From Prunella strophiata (lineage: Eukaryota; Chordata; Aves; Passeriformes; Prunellidae): a stretch of DNA of 64,000 nt. Shown piece after piece: positions 1-14,300 of this stretch. How positions within the stretch are numbered: position 1 is the stretch's first letter; each line of letters begins with the position of its first letter. Both the position numbers and the translations under genes were made by a program. The stretch lies in the NCBI GenBank assembly GCA_036583965.1, contig JAZBQD010000028.1:3410001-3474000 (forward strand). The letters run 5' to 3'. A model generated the notes under the pieces. That model searched no databases. It worked only from the letters and a program-made list of their open reading frames with translations, and had not been told where the DNA came from.

Positions 1-713
1 AGTGGTGGCTGTGTTTTCAAATACTGTCTCGATTTAAAGAGATTATTAAGGTGTGTGTTCACAAATCAAAGCATCAGTGTTATTTAGAGGTTATACCTCT
101 ACAGAATTAAGTCATTAATTAATTTTTGGAAAGCCATTGAGCATAATAGGCAAAGTCTAGGAATCCATAAAAGCTTTACAACTTGCTAGACAGTAAGCTG
201 GTTGTCTAAACCACCAGAATTGCACCATTCTTTATCTGCTGTTTACCTTCTAAAAATATTCCAGTGAATTTATTAGAAAACAACAACAATGTTGTATGCA
301 ACAAGGAATTAACTATGCAATATAACCATAATAAATTATCTTCCCCAGGGTATTTTGCTTTTATTTATAAGTTGCTAATACCTTTGTTAGAAGTTCTGGA
401 ATGCTTTGGAAATACCTGGAATAAGAACCTAGGAGAAATTCAAAGGAGTTTGTTTTTTTATTAAAAGCTCAATACATTCCTTGATTAAGAAGATAATAGA
501 AGGTCAGGTTAGCACGTTAATATTAATTTTTACCACTTTGCCTTTAACAAAAGTATTTTAGCCACAACAAGTTGAATTTATCAGATCTCTGCATTAAAAA
601 AAAAAGTTTTCCTAAAAATATTAGAAAATGCGTATTTTGAAAATAATTGAATTCTATTATTGCCCTTAGTATCCTTAGTGAAATATAAAAATTGGTTTGG
701 GTGTCTCTCCTTT

Positions 714-751
<38 letters not shown>

Positions 752-1002
752 TTGCTGTTAAGTCAGTATAGCACAAAATACTGGAATTCTGAAATTTAAT
801 ACCTGCAGTTGTGTTGATGGTCATATTTAAAACAAGCTTCATGGGGAACCAGTTCTCTATTTAGCTGATCTGTTTTCCTGCTGCTGTTACACCAGTGGCT
901 GCTCTGCCTTTTCCCTGCTGAAGCAGCAGAGCTGCCTGGCACCTGCCAGCTCTCATTGCTTGTGTTGAAAGTCTCTCACTTTCCTTCTCACCTCCCTTAC
1001 AG
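1..1002. other. Intron of DOCK10 upstream of the first visible exon
   Basis: AT-rich non-coding DNA ending in the polypyrimidine tract and acceptor (tcccttacag) of window exon 1. It contains a C-interrupted poly-T tract at about 710-753. I looked for the preceding DOCK10 exon and did not find it, so the intron probably starts left of the window. Confidence 0.75.
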
Positions 1003-1121
1003 AATTTGTTGAGGATTGAGAAGATCCATGTGATTATGAATTTTCTTCCTGTAGTCCTGAACCAGCTCTTCTGGGTTTTGGTGCAAAACAATGATGATGA
1101 AGTTGCAACAGCTGTGACCAG
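1003..1121 (+). CDS. DOCK10: DOCK10 window exon 1 (helical region)
   Basis: Acceptor cttacag and donor ag|gtacct. It encodes 39 codons plus 2 nt, beginning [16 protein letters not shown] and ending at the split Arg codon in VATAVTR. The helix-rich LNQLF segment is a conserved DOCK-D landmark and is the most 5' coding sequence seen here. Confidence 0.9.
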
Positions 1122-2340
1122 GTACCTGGAGAACTCTGTGGGATGTACAGAATTCACTCAGGGGCACAAATGCAGATTTTAGTCCAGTTATAGCTGCTCC
1201 TTTAGATTGCAGGAGGTGAGAATGGTGCTTCCCCCTAGCACTGGGCTCTGCAAATCACACGTGGCAGTGTTGGCATCATGTGCCTGGAAATTATTGACCA
1301 TGGTGGACATGTCTGATTGCCCTGAGGCAATCCTAGGGAAAGGTCTCATTCCTGAGCAGCTGAGAGCTCCTGACAAAGCTGGGCTCAGCTTTGGTTTCTG
1401 TTTGGTTCTGGGGATGTGGAGTTCAGCACAGGAAGAGCTCAGCACCTTGCTGCATCCAGTGCAGAGCCAAACAACCAGGTCACACTGTCCAGGGGCATTT
1501 TTTAATTAGAATATATCAGCAATAAATGAAAAGCAATAGAAGCATTTTCCAGAGAGCAGGCAAACAACTGCAATGATTTGCTGAGTCTCTCACCCCTCAC
1601 ATAATGAAATTGTCTTTATTGATGCTGTTAATCAGGGCAGCAGGAAAAAAAATACTGGCAAGATTATTATTATTATTGGTCTCTGCAGGAGGGCAGAAAG
1701 TTGTGTTGCATTTACTTGTGGCCACAGTGATGTTTTTGTTGTACTTGCTCCAGCAGCTAAACATGGGGACTACAATAATCCTAGTAGGAAAAAATTACAA
1801 CTGTTCTCTGCAGTCCTGTTAGACTGATCTGCTGTCAGTTTTCTTTCTTTCCTTCCACAGATTTGCTTCAGAATTCGTTCCTGAAGAACAATTATTTAGG
1901 GAAACTCAAAGGAGCAAGGAGGTAGAGCTCCCCATCTTAGCCTTGGAAAGCTAGAGTTTCAGTATGCTTTATCAAAGGGCATGGCAGTTTTCAGGGCAAA
2001 GCCAGTTTTACCACAGCTAGATGCTAGGATTAAAAGATCCTTTGCTCATAAGTGTGTGGGATTTATCACTGCACAGTGTTTTTAAAGGGGGAGAGGCCAG
2101 CAGACCTTTGCTTGGGGACACCTTTGTGGCCAGCAAATCAACTGATGTTAAGTCTAGAGAAAATGAGGAATTGTGTCCCAGGGTAGAATTGCAGCATCAG
2201 TTACCTGACTGGGAAAAAGCTGCAGAAGAAGCAGCTGTTAAAAATAGAGTTTTAATGATTAGATGGAAAAATTGAAGGATGTTATTTTGTTGGGGTTTTT
2301 TTTCCATGCTTCAAATTTTGACTATACACACACCTGGCCC

Positions 2341-2385
<45 letters not shown>

Positions 2386-5300
2386 AAAAGAAGAAATATT
2401 CTCAGTGTTTTTCTTGCATGTGTGGTGTCTTGTCTTTTGTGCTGGCAGAGCTGATGCCAATGGGAATGTGCATGTCTGCTGTGTGTCAGTCATTGACGTG
2501 GCCTATATATACACACAGTGTTTTGTTCTCTATAGCTTGAAGCAGCTTGTGTTGAACTTACTGAAAGCAACAACAACAGAATGAGAGCATGGATTGGCTT
2601 CTGTGTTGTGGAGAAAACATTATTCCTTTTATACTCATGGTTATTTACTTGTCTGGGGGCCCAGTCGTGTCATCATTTCTCTGTCACATTTCTGCCAGAA
2701 CTCATTTCAGTTTCAAATCAGAATGAAGGTTAAAATATCAGAATGGGCACAATTAATTCTGTCATAGCTTTTGGGTTTTGCTACAAGTTTTGCTTCTCCT
2801 GCTAACAGCAAGAAATGAGATAAATTAAAAATACTTAAGGGACTTAGAAAGCTTTTGGATCCAATAATAAGAATTGCCAGAAGTCACTCAAATCACCAAG
2901 CTAATCAAAAGGGTACTTGTATTTGGGTCACAGTGAAGCCTATTATTAATCTATTTTAGTCATACTGTTACTATTCCTATCCTATCTTTAACATAAAAAT
3001 AAGATTATAAAATTGTAGAGTCTTTTCTATATTAAGTATCCTTAAAAAATGAGCTCCCAGTAATCAAAAGGAAAGAATATGATCAAGTTGAAGACTTCTT
3101 GCCTAGATTTGTGTTTTCTGGAACAGGATGATCTCAAACAAAGATGGTCCACATACAGACTGAAGAGAAAACTTTGCTGTAATTCTTAGTTTGACACAGT
3201 TAAATTCTCAGTTTGCTGCTGCTTGTAGGAGCTCAGGTTTTGAGAGTGAGTACTGGTGTGATGCCAGGCACTTTCCTTCCCTGGGGCTGATCCCCAGGCT
3301 TGCCTGTGGTGTCTCCAAGAGCCCAGGCTCTCCCTGCTGTGCAGTGCTCAGCCTGAGTGCAAGGACAGGAGCAGACAGTGCTGCTCACACAGGGACCTGC
3401 TCAGGCTGCAGCCCAGCCTTGTGCTTGTCTTGCAGAAGCAAAGCATCAGGGGCATTTGCACAGTTACAAAGGCCTGAGAGAACTTAGCAAGTAGCATTCC
3501 TGGAAAAAAGTGCTCTTGCCTCTCTATTTCATTGAAGTATTCTAATTTTCGTTATCCCTAAGTATCCAAGGCCTGCATAAAGCTCAGTTAGTTCATGTTT
3601 TCTCTTGTTGTGGTGACAGTAGTTATTACCCTTAGCACTGGGTGCAGTGTTAAGCAAATGCATGTATAACAGCACAATCCAAGCAGTGGGAAGCCCAAGA
3701 AATGACTGGCTTTTCCCAGTGGGCAGATTTTGCACATGTTATTCATCATTTGGATCACATCCCTCATGCTCTGTTTTAGATGAGCTTACAAGAGCAGTAC
3801 AACGTGAGTATCAAGAAGACTTTCTCTGCTTTATGACAAAAAATAGCTCAGTTTTTGTTCTTTCATCTTGCAGAGTTCTTACCAACATTGTTGCCAAGTG
3901 CCATGAAGAACAACTGGACAACTGCATCAATTCTTACGTGACGGTACAGCCGGTGTTGAAATGTTCATACTTTTGTGGAGACATGGGTTGAGTTTGGTGG
4001 TTTTGTGGGTTTTTTTCCTGTTTACTCTTAGTTGTACTTGTTTGTAGCTTTTTCTGCATTTGCATCATAACTTTCTGCCACTGAAAGACCCTGGTTAAGA
4101 AACTTTAAAACTCTTCTGTTGAGGACAAGCAGCTGCTCAGGTCTCTGCTGCTGCTGCAGCTTTTTGTTCCATCAAACACCAAGCTGAGCAAGCACAGAAG
4201 GGAGAAGCTGCAGTGCATTCAGCTGATAACCAGAACTTATATTTTAGAGCTGAAACCTGGTGCAAATGTACTAACACTGAGCTTTTAGGGAATGTAGGAT
4301 GTCAGTCTTTGAAATTATGCTAAAGCAGGAATTTCCCACTGTGCAGGGTTTGAGAGAAGGGAAGGGGGAGATAACATGAAAGATTGTGGAACTTCAACTA
4401 TACAGGGACCAGTGAGAGGCATTTGATGCTGCTTGCAGTCTGTATGAATGTATGTGTTTACAGGTCATGCACCTCAGCCTCTGAGTGGTTCAATTTTAGT
4501 CTCAAGTACCCCAGTTTAAGCACAGAAGAATTCTGCTGAGGTCCAGCAGAGCTCTTCAGGCTCCAAAATAAATAAACTATGTAACATGTAAATGTAGTTA
4601 AATGGGTATTAAACTACTTCTACTCAATACCTTCTTCAAAATTGCAGTAGATATCTACTACATGACCAGCTAATTATCTTTGAAATTACAGGTGATCATT
4701 AATTCACACCATAAATCCACTTGGTCTGTTTTCTCATTTCCAGCAGCAGCCAAAACCCAATAACTGGTAATCTCTGTGTTTTCCATCTGTAAGGAAACAA
4801 ATACCTACTTTACAAATGCTGTTTTGGGAATAAGTAAGTTGAGAATTGTGACTCACAATGCAGCAATAATGTGAAATTACACTGACTTAAATCACTGGAC
4901 CCAGAAGTGCCAAACTGCACAGGGAGAAGCTTATGGCATCTGCTGTGGAAACAAAGCTGAATATTAACAACATGTTTTCAAGAAATATTTGTTTCTTTTG
5001 CCAACCTGGTTGTTTTGAAAAGATTTTTGATCCCAACTGATGCCCTGTCAGAACTTTTGCTTTTGGGAACGTGCAGTGGTACCAAATAATTGGCTTAAAT
5101 TGTTGAATAGTTGTTGTAGGTTTATGAGTTTCTAGCAACTTGGCAGGTAAATTCCTCCCTTGAGGGCTCAGTTTCTACAGGGGGTATAGTTTTACCTTTC
5201 AGTCAGCTGCAGTGGGTGCTCTACACCCTTCAGGATGAGGAGTTATTACCAGCTGTGAGTAGCTGTTGCCACTGGAAAGAAGGAGCAGGTGAAAGGTGAC

Positions 5301-8300
5301 CTGGACTAGGTGGGTGGAAAACCCTCCACCCCTTTCTCTGCTTGCTTTTTCTTTTCTTCCCAGGTGGAATGGCTTGAAAGGCAGTTTGAAGGCGTCAGGA
5401 TCCTATAATCTGTTGGATAGTAAATCATAGCACTGATTTTAAGCAGAATTTACTCTTGATTCACATTAAGTTGAAATCAACAGGAAGCTGTGTTTAAAAC
5501 TGAGGTTGTGTAGGGGAGTAGTGTTGTGCCATTACTGCCAGGGAAATTAAACTTTATGTGCATAGATAGTTCAGTCAAGATCTTTTAGCAGCAAAGATTG
5601 TCAGCTGTCAGTGGTACACAAACGATTTATCATCTCCTACTGAAGCTTTTTTTAATTGTTTTAATGCACATTTTGAAATTTTTTTTCTTTCTTCTTCAGT
5701 ACGTGTTCAGGACCAAATCATTTGATGAAAGAACTGTCCATGAGGAGCTATGCAAGAATGTGACTGGGCTGCTGAAGTCAAATGAACAAGTAACTGTGAA
5801 ACAGGTTTTAAAGGTGAATGATAGCTTGAATTAGCACATTTGTAGTTTTACTGCTGGTTTTCTGCCTGAAACTCACTTATCTCTTTCTCCTCTTCCTTTT
5901 CCCTGTATGACCTTTGTGCAAATCATGTCCTGCAGTGATTCAAAAGTCAGACTTAGCAGAGCTGCTGCAGGTTCTCAGCATAACACATATCTCAAGATGC
6001 TGTGGTTTGAATAATAAAATTCCTCCTGTCTATTACAGCTCAGTCAGAACCTGAGACCTAATTCTTATACAGTATGATATGGGCAATTGCTTTTAAGATA
6101 CTCTGTTTTAATTTTTAACTTGTAAGATGCAAGGAAATATTGATATGTATGAAATTCATACATCTGTAAGGTCAGTCCCTGAGCCTCTGGATTATGGTAC
6201 AAGAGCTTATCCAGTCCAGCCCAGGACTCCCCAGAGGCAAAAATGTGTTCATCTGTTTAAAATGAACCAGTTCTGATTTTCTTTATTGAGCCATTAAAAG
6301 AAAAAAAGTCTGAAAAAAGCAGAAAACCTGCAGAAATTCTGGGCCACAAAAAAGTGCCTGTGGTTTGGTTTATTGTGGGGAGCTTTGAGGGTTTTTTTTG
6401 TATAAGCTTTTGGAGTGTATTTGTTTCACATATATCCTGAGATATTAATCTGTATCATACTCATTCACCATTTCAAATGATATTTGAAGAACCACTCTAT
6501 TCAAGTACCATCTTATTCTGTGCCAAGTTACCTATCTGATGGAACTCACAATGCAGGTAATTCTCTGAGGTTCTCTGCATCTCACCTTTCTGCCAGTTCT
6601 GTACAAGCAAACCATGAAGACAGTGCTCAGTAGGAATGGGAAGTTTGTAGGAGTGCTCTTTGGAGGCTCCTTACTTGCAAAAAGCCACAGTGACAGAATG
6701 CCTGAGATGGCTTCACCTCTCTTTAAGATGTGATCCAGTGTTACTCAAATACATGGAACTTAGATTTTTAAATTTATTTGTCACTGTAGTTTTTAACCCT
6801 GTGCATTACCTAAGACATGCAATCCACCTGTAAGGAATGGTAATGCATCATAAGATGTTTATCAGGTAATCATTATTCATTCACTCTTCTCCTTCTTTTG
6901 AACAGCATTCCTGGTTCTTCTTTGCAGTCATCTTAAAATCAATGGCACAGCACTTGGTTGACACAAACAAAACAAAGGTAAGTTTATATACAAAATCTCT
7001 TAGGGAAAATATAAAATGCAAAATCCTGGCAAATACACTTGAATGTGCTTGAACTTTACTGCTTGACTGGCCAATAAAATAAATCCTGTGATACTTGGTA
7101 AAATATTTGGTTGACCTACAAAAGCATTATCTTACCTGCTAGGCTCAAACCTGTTCTTGATTGTACAAAGATGGATTGAGGGTAGGTTGGGGACATATTT
7201 CCCCCTTTCCTATGGACCAGATTCTTCTGTTTGGGGTTTGTGCTCAGAATGGATCGATGGAACTCTAGGAATATTTTCTTTCTGTGTTGAATGGCCTGTG
7301 GTTTATTGTCTTTGTTCTTGGCCTGAATGTTTGATGTGCAGCATCATGCACTCTTAAGCTGATGATCTATTCCCTGCTTAGGTTTCTCGAACTCAGAGGT
7401 TTCCAGAATCATTTCAAGCTGAGCTGGACACACTTGTGATGGTTTTAGCAGACCATGTTCTTTGGAAGTACAAAGATGCTCTTGAGGAAACCAGGAATGC
7501 AAACTACAGCACTGCCAAATTTCTCAAGGTGAGGTGTTCTGCCATTACAGCACATGCACTTACTTCCCCATGTTTAATACAAACTCCAGACCAGTCTAGT
7601 CAAAGGGAGTAAGAGCAATTCTGAGTGGATGATGGCTCAGTTTCCAAGTTCAGTGGTGACTGTTCAGTTTGCTATGGCCTTTGGTCTTTGAGGATGCAAA
7701 AGCTTCATGTAAATCTGCTCTAAAGCAATTTTAATTAATTTCTTAATTAGTTTAATGAATTAAATTTAATTAATTTAAAGAGTCAAAGTTTTCAAGTTTT
7801 TCAGATTCTTACCTTATATTGAAATGGGTCAAACAGTTGGTAAGGAATGTGACTTAAGTTAGATTTGAGCTGATACTCTTTTTAAAATGCTGTAATTCTG
7901 AATGAGAGTGGGTGGATTAACTGTTCCTAATCAAGGAACCATGTTTGAATGTGTGTAGCAGAAGGCTTTGCTAGTTTTGCAGACTTCAGGAACTGCAGAG
8001 AAGGAGGGATTTCAAGATTGCATTCTCTGCCTGTAGGTTGACTCTGCAGGGAAAACATGTCAGTAACTGCAGAACCAGGGCCCTCAAAACCTTTGCACCT
8101 TCTGTCAGTATTTAACCCCACCAGCCAGGAAGAGCTGTGTTCTCACCATAAAGCAGTGTAGTGTCACTCTTTGTCCCAGAGGGAGAACACAGCTCAGGCA
8201 GTGAGCACTGGGGCTGGACTGGTTCCTCACAGTCCCTGAGGGGATGCTCAGCTCAGCTCCCATCACCTGCCCCCTCCAGAGGTGGATGCAGTGCTGCCAT

Positions 8301-11300
8301 ACAGGAGTGGCTGCCACTAGAGAAGCTTTCTCAGGTGCACTGTGATGGTTACTTTAGGCTGCAGACACAGTGAAAATGAAAAGTTTGATTAATTCATTAT
8401 TACTGAAAATAAATATAAAAATCAAGGGAGATTCACCATGTCCCTGATGTTCCTTAACCTGCCTAATTCTTATCTCATCTGTGCACAGGATTCCAGTGTA
8501 CAGGGGACACAAAGTGATCAGCCAGGTAACTGAGGCCATGTATTGGGTTTTTTCTATAAAATAACAATTCTTTTTTTCCCATTTCTTAGCGCTGTTTTAC
8601 GTTTATGGATCGTGGATTTGTGTTCAGGATGGTCAACAACTATATAAGTATGTTTGGAGCTGGAGATAGCAAGGTATGGCTCTGATTTTATTTGTTTGTG
8701 TCTGTTTTTCTAAAGTGACTGACTAGCACAATATTTTTTATATTGAAACTATTTATGTTTCCATTACTTCCCCATGCAGTGAAAACATTTGGAGTAAATG
8801 TAGAGTAAAACCTCCTGGTTTTAATATTCATGTACCCCCTTCTCTGGGAGTAAATAGCCATGTTCAAACAACTACTCAGTGAGACCTGCAAGAGCAGCCT
8901 CTGCACAGACTGCTCAGACCAAAGAATCCAAAAGACTGAATTTAAGCTTTAATTTTTTGAAAGTACACTTGTCTATAGATATCATCAGCAACTGGCAGTA
9001 ATTTTCTTTGAGGGGAATAAAGAGCATAGAAAAAAGTTATCATTGTGTAAACTCAAGTGAGACTGTAACATCTTTACTTTGTGTGAGTGCCATGCTCTTA
9101 CCTCATTGATGATGCAAGAAGGTAAATCTGCTCCAAATTAGTTTTTGCTGGCTATGAGGAAAATTCCCTGCAGCCTGAATTTCTTCTAGAATACCTGCAC
9201 TAGTCACTGATATAGTTTGAACAATAAATTTCAAACAGCAAGAGGACCCTGAATTATTCAGCATGACTCCTTTGCTCTTCATCCATCAGCATGAGTCACA
9301 GGCTTTTTCTCTTCCATGCCAGAGTTTATGAGCATATATTTAGTAACACAGTGTAGTCAAGATATACACTTTGCATGATTCATCTTTCTCCAGAAAGCTC
9401 ACAAAGCTTTTGTCCATTACCATTTTATAATTCTTTACTGGTAATATGTCCATTTGTAGCTAAAGAATGAGATTATTCCAGGTCTGCTTTGCTTTTTGCT
9501 AAAACCAGCTTCATTCTGAACTCGGGTCTTTCCCTTAATCTCTGGAACAGCTGTAGAATGGAGTCTGTCACTTATTAATGTCATAGCCTGAAGTCTGTAA
9601 TTCTGTAAATAATATTATGCAATCTGAAAACTGTTTCCACATTTCCAAACTTCCCTAAATACATTCAGCCACAGAAACAGATGTTTAATTAAAAAAGCCC
9701 ATTAATGGTCAGTGGAAAAGCCTAAGATTACTCAGTGTGCAGAGCAGTACTTAGCACCTTTTTGGCAGTAAGTGTGTGAACATTGCCAGCATCCCTCCAG
9801 ACCCTGCCAGCATGTGGGAGCAGATTCACTGTGGAGCTGTGGCAGATGTGCAGCTGGAGCAGGCTTTGTGGCACTTGGAAACAATGGTCACAAAATAAAA
9901 TCAGAGATTTCTGAACTCATGGAGAGAGAGGCCTTGCATCATTTTCAGTCCAGTGCCTAAGCAAGAGTCAGTCTTCTAAATGTGCTGAAAGATTTCTTTT
10001 GGTATGTTTTTTGCCTCTTTAACTTGATTATTTATGTATCAAAAAAAGATACTGCAATCTGATCTGTCTTTTCAGAAAATTTAACAGTGTATATTGTTGC
10101 CTGAATATTTTTTGGGTGTATCAGTCTGTAGCAGTGCAGTTTCAATATATTGTAATTCTGGATGAAGCAACATAATTTCTGTTCTACAGAAATAACCCTT
10201 ATGGTATTCCATATTTTGACATTTAAATAAACATTTATTCAAAAGTTGAATACTTCATTAGAAATCAGTTCATTGCTGTGCTCCCTCAAAATGTCACAGT
10301 TCCTCTAGGGAAACACATTTCAGATGCTTCACTTCTTCATTTGCCATTAGCATGTCCAGCTAACAGTGCTGTATTCCTGAAGAGGTGCTACAGTGCAATA
10401 AAATATTTTAGGGGGAAATTCCCTACCATCCCCTACTTGGTAGACTCAGAAAAGTGCATTTCCTAGATATCCAAGCCTGTTGGTGGCAGCAGAAATGCTA
10501 CAATTTAATTTTAGTGCAAATTAAAAGGCTTTTACAAGTGCTTTCTAGTGTTAGGGCATTCAGAGTAACCCTGCTGCTGAATGTGGCTTGGCCACTGAGA
10601 ACAGTGAGATGAGAGAATGAAAATAAAAATGTGTTGCTGAAAATAGTAGATTATCTTTATATCTCAATGTCACATCATTACAGAAGGAGTGATAAATTCT
10701 TAAGGTAGGTACTAGGCTCCAAAAATTATCTGGATGGCTTCTTTGAAGGGAGATATTAAATAAAGAATACCAAAACTAGATATTACCCAAATCCCTTGGA
10801 GGTGGAACTCATTGGCATCAACAGAGGAAGTTTTCATTACTGTCAGTAAGCTCTGGGTGTGACCTGTGTGGCTGAAACTTTATTTTAAAAAAGAAGTCAT
10901 AATAACTATGATGGTTCAAAATGTCTGTGGACTGGAGAAGATACTTCACTGTGATTCAGTGCCATGGTATATGTCATCAAAAGACCCAGTGTAGCTTTAA
11001 TCATCTTCAATGAAAAATCATAGTTTAAAGATCCAAAAAGCTCTTTTGTCTGTGACAAATTCTTTTGATAGCAGAGATGAAAACCACATGTTTACTGTTT
11101 GTGCAGCTTGGCATAACAAGCTCTAAGGTTTCATTGCTGGGTGTGAGTGTGAAGCTTGAGGTAGAGATAAGTAGTGGTGGAGCTCTGCCTCACCATTTTC
11201 CTTCTTTTCATGTGAACTGAAGCATTGCCTGTTGTGATTTTCAGACTTTACACCAGTTCAAATTTGACTTTCTCCAAGAAGTCTGTCACCATGAGCACTT

Positions 11301-14300
11301 CATCCCTCTGTGCCTGCCCATAAGGTCTTCACACATTCCTGGTAAGGCCCCACTCAGGAGGATTTCTGTGCAACAGTGAATTATTGGGAGGGTCAAGGAG
11401 CAGGTAATAAATAATTCTCTCAAGAGCTGTGTCTGTACATCAGGCTCAGAAGCCCCAAACAGCTTTTCAGGTGTGGTACTTAAGCACTGTGATAAAAATA
11501 ACATTTCAGTTAAAAATAAAATTTCAGTATGCCTGTAAATAAATGCAACCTCTGGCAGCTCACTTAGGGAGTGGGAGGTGGAAGTTTCTCATCTGGAATT
11601 TTTGTGATGACTGATTGACTAAATCAGTGAGGCTACTGCCATAGCCTTGGGAGGTGGTAAACTAGGAAAATATTTCAACAGGTGCAGCAGGAAGGGGAGA
11701 AGCTTAAAAAATGGGCTCTTGTCTCCTTTTTACCTCAGTTTTCAGCATCAAAAAATAAGTTCAGTTTTGGCACTCAGGGCTTTTTTTAAAAGTAGAAGCT
11801 GTTTAGTTTCAGTTGGAGTAATTTTTTTTTAAGCAAGCAAACATTTCTTTACAAATAATTAAAAAGTGCTTTTGTTTTTTTTTCCCCATTTTCTTATGTT
11901 TATGAAAAATGAAGACACTGTGACACCTTCAGAATCAGCACAGGAGTATCGAACATCAGGTATGAGCAATATGACTGCATAAGTGAGCAGAATTTTACTT
12001 TGACCACTGCATTGTGGCAAATCTTAGACAAAAGTTATTTGTCATTTTCAGAAGTGGAATTGCTCTCAACCTCCATGTTTAAGAACTCTTCTAGCTTAGG
12101 ATATGGGAACAACAACTTGGACTTTGTGCCTCCAAAAAGTCAGTAGTCTAATGAGCAAAAAGTTGAGATTCTCATGTATATAAATCATAATATGTGCATA
12201 TAAATATTACATTATTAGTTATTTATCATTTTCAAAAGTGGAATTGCTCTCAGCCTCTTGTGTTTTAGAACTCTTCTTAGGATATGGGAACACCAATTTG
12301 GACTTTTTGCCTCCAAGAAGTCAGTAAGTCTAATGAGCAAACAGTTGAGATTCTCATGTGTATAAATCATAATATATGTACATAAATGGTACATTATATA
12401 ATATATATTATATGTGTATATAAATCATCTTTTATTATTAAATAGTAACAACTGACATGATTTCAAGAGATAATAATATTAGATTCATTCATTCTGAGAA
12501 CTGAAGGAGCAAAATGAGGCAGTCAGAAATCAAGGAATCAGGAAATCAAGGTTTAACACTGGACTGAACATTTGGAAAATGAAGGGGGTGGGGAAGGAAG
12601 GATGGGTGTAATCTATATATTAATTTAAACCCTCTTGTCCATTTTACTGTCCAAGACATTCCAGAGTACACACTGACGAATGAATTTTGCCGTAAGCACT
12701 TCCTGATTGGAGTCCTGCTGCGGGAGGTTGGCTTTGCCTTGCAGGAGGACCAGGACATCAGGCACTTGGCCCTGGCTGTGCTCAAAAACTTGATGGCCAA
12801 GCACTCGTTTGATGATCGATACGCTGAGCCGGTAAAGAAACTGTGGAGCCCTGTTCTTTTGTGATTTTTCTAAGTCTTCTGATTGTTTGCATGTTACTGT
12901 GGCGCACAAACGACACAATGCAGACAGCAGCTCTTTGCAAGGTGTGAGAGAGCAAAAAGAGGAAGTTTATTGAAATCTGACTCCATTTATAGTTTTCTGA
13001 AATCCCAGTGTCATTGGAGGGTGACAGTGCCACCTCCTCAATGCCACTGGACAACCCAACAGTCCATCAAGTTGCTCTTCCTCCATAGAGGAATGCAAAA
13101 CAATAAGTTATTTACAGAAAGTGTGTGAGAGAGTTCTGCACAAGAATGTAAACATCAGAAAGCTTTAGAGAAACTTGAAAAATCAGGGTGACATTTGCAT
13201 TCTTTGTAATAGAGTTCTTACACACTTTATGTAAATAGTCACTTACTTTACATTCTTTCCTGGAGTCAGAGAGATTGATTGACTTTTACTTCATCCAGTG
13301 AGGATGGAGAGGTGCTAACTTTACCCTCCTATCACTGGAGTCCTTTTTCCCTTCTATAAGAACCCCAACACAAGAACAATGTTTGTCTTTTTTGGTTGCC
13401 TTGAGCAGGGTGAGTTGTGTGGTTCATTCCATGTTACACTGCAACAAAACTCTTTGTCCTTTTTCATTTGCTTGCTCATGCAGCACCTAAACATACAGGA
13501 AACTTCCTCAGCCACTGGTATGTTTATTATTTTCTTCTTGAATCTTTTATTTTCAGGCAAAACAAGCACAAATAGCAAACCTGTATATGCCACTCTATGG
13601 AATGCTTTTGGACAATATGCCAAGGATTTACATGAAAGATATGTTCCTCTTCAATATCAATACTTCCAATCAGGTAATTCATGGGGTTTTTTTGGAGCAC
13701 TGAAATGATCAAAGTGAGCCAGTCTGACCCAGTGGGAAGAGGTCCAAGTTTATGCTGGTCACTAATTAGGTAGCAGAATAGAATTCTGAAATTGCTGATG
13801 TATTTGCATCTGCAAAGTTTCATTTGGAAGGTCTCAATTTGCAGAGCACCTGCAGAGCCCTGGGTACAGAACAGAAATGGGGATCTGGAGCAGAGCCAGG
13901 ACACTGCTGTCCCAGGGCTGGAAATTCAGGGTTAGAGATCTGGAGCCCCAGACAATGTGTCCAGTACCTCTGCCACAGGCTGGGCTCTGAGGACGTGTCC
14001 TGAGGCTGGGACACACTGATGTAAGGAAAACCTCCCACTGCCCACAGAGTCTTTGCAGGATTGCTTTGCGTATCCAAAGGTGGTACAACTGAGGGACCAT
14101 AAGCTGCACCAGGAGGCAGAGGGAATGCATGCAAGTAACTGAAGGAGGAAAGGGGTACAGAAACCTCATAAAACAGCTTTACTGCCACAGCAAATGTCTG
14201 TATAAACTGCACATCTGGAGGGAATATGTTTGTTTCATAGCAGATATGTTATAACCATACTGCTTCAAAAACTAGAAGCAGATTTCTGCAGGGGTATTGT

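Noticed and set aside
264..464. Possible upstream coding exon
   Set aside because: An AG and an open frame are present, but the peptide does not resemble the DOCK10 segment that should precede exon 1 and no donor fits.
2342..2383. Processed pseudogene or SINE tail
   Set aside because: Only the A run is visible; no recognisable body and no flanking duplication.
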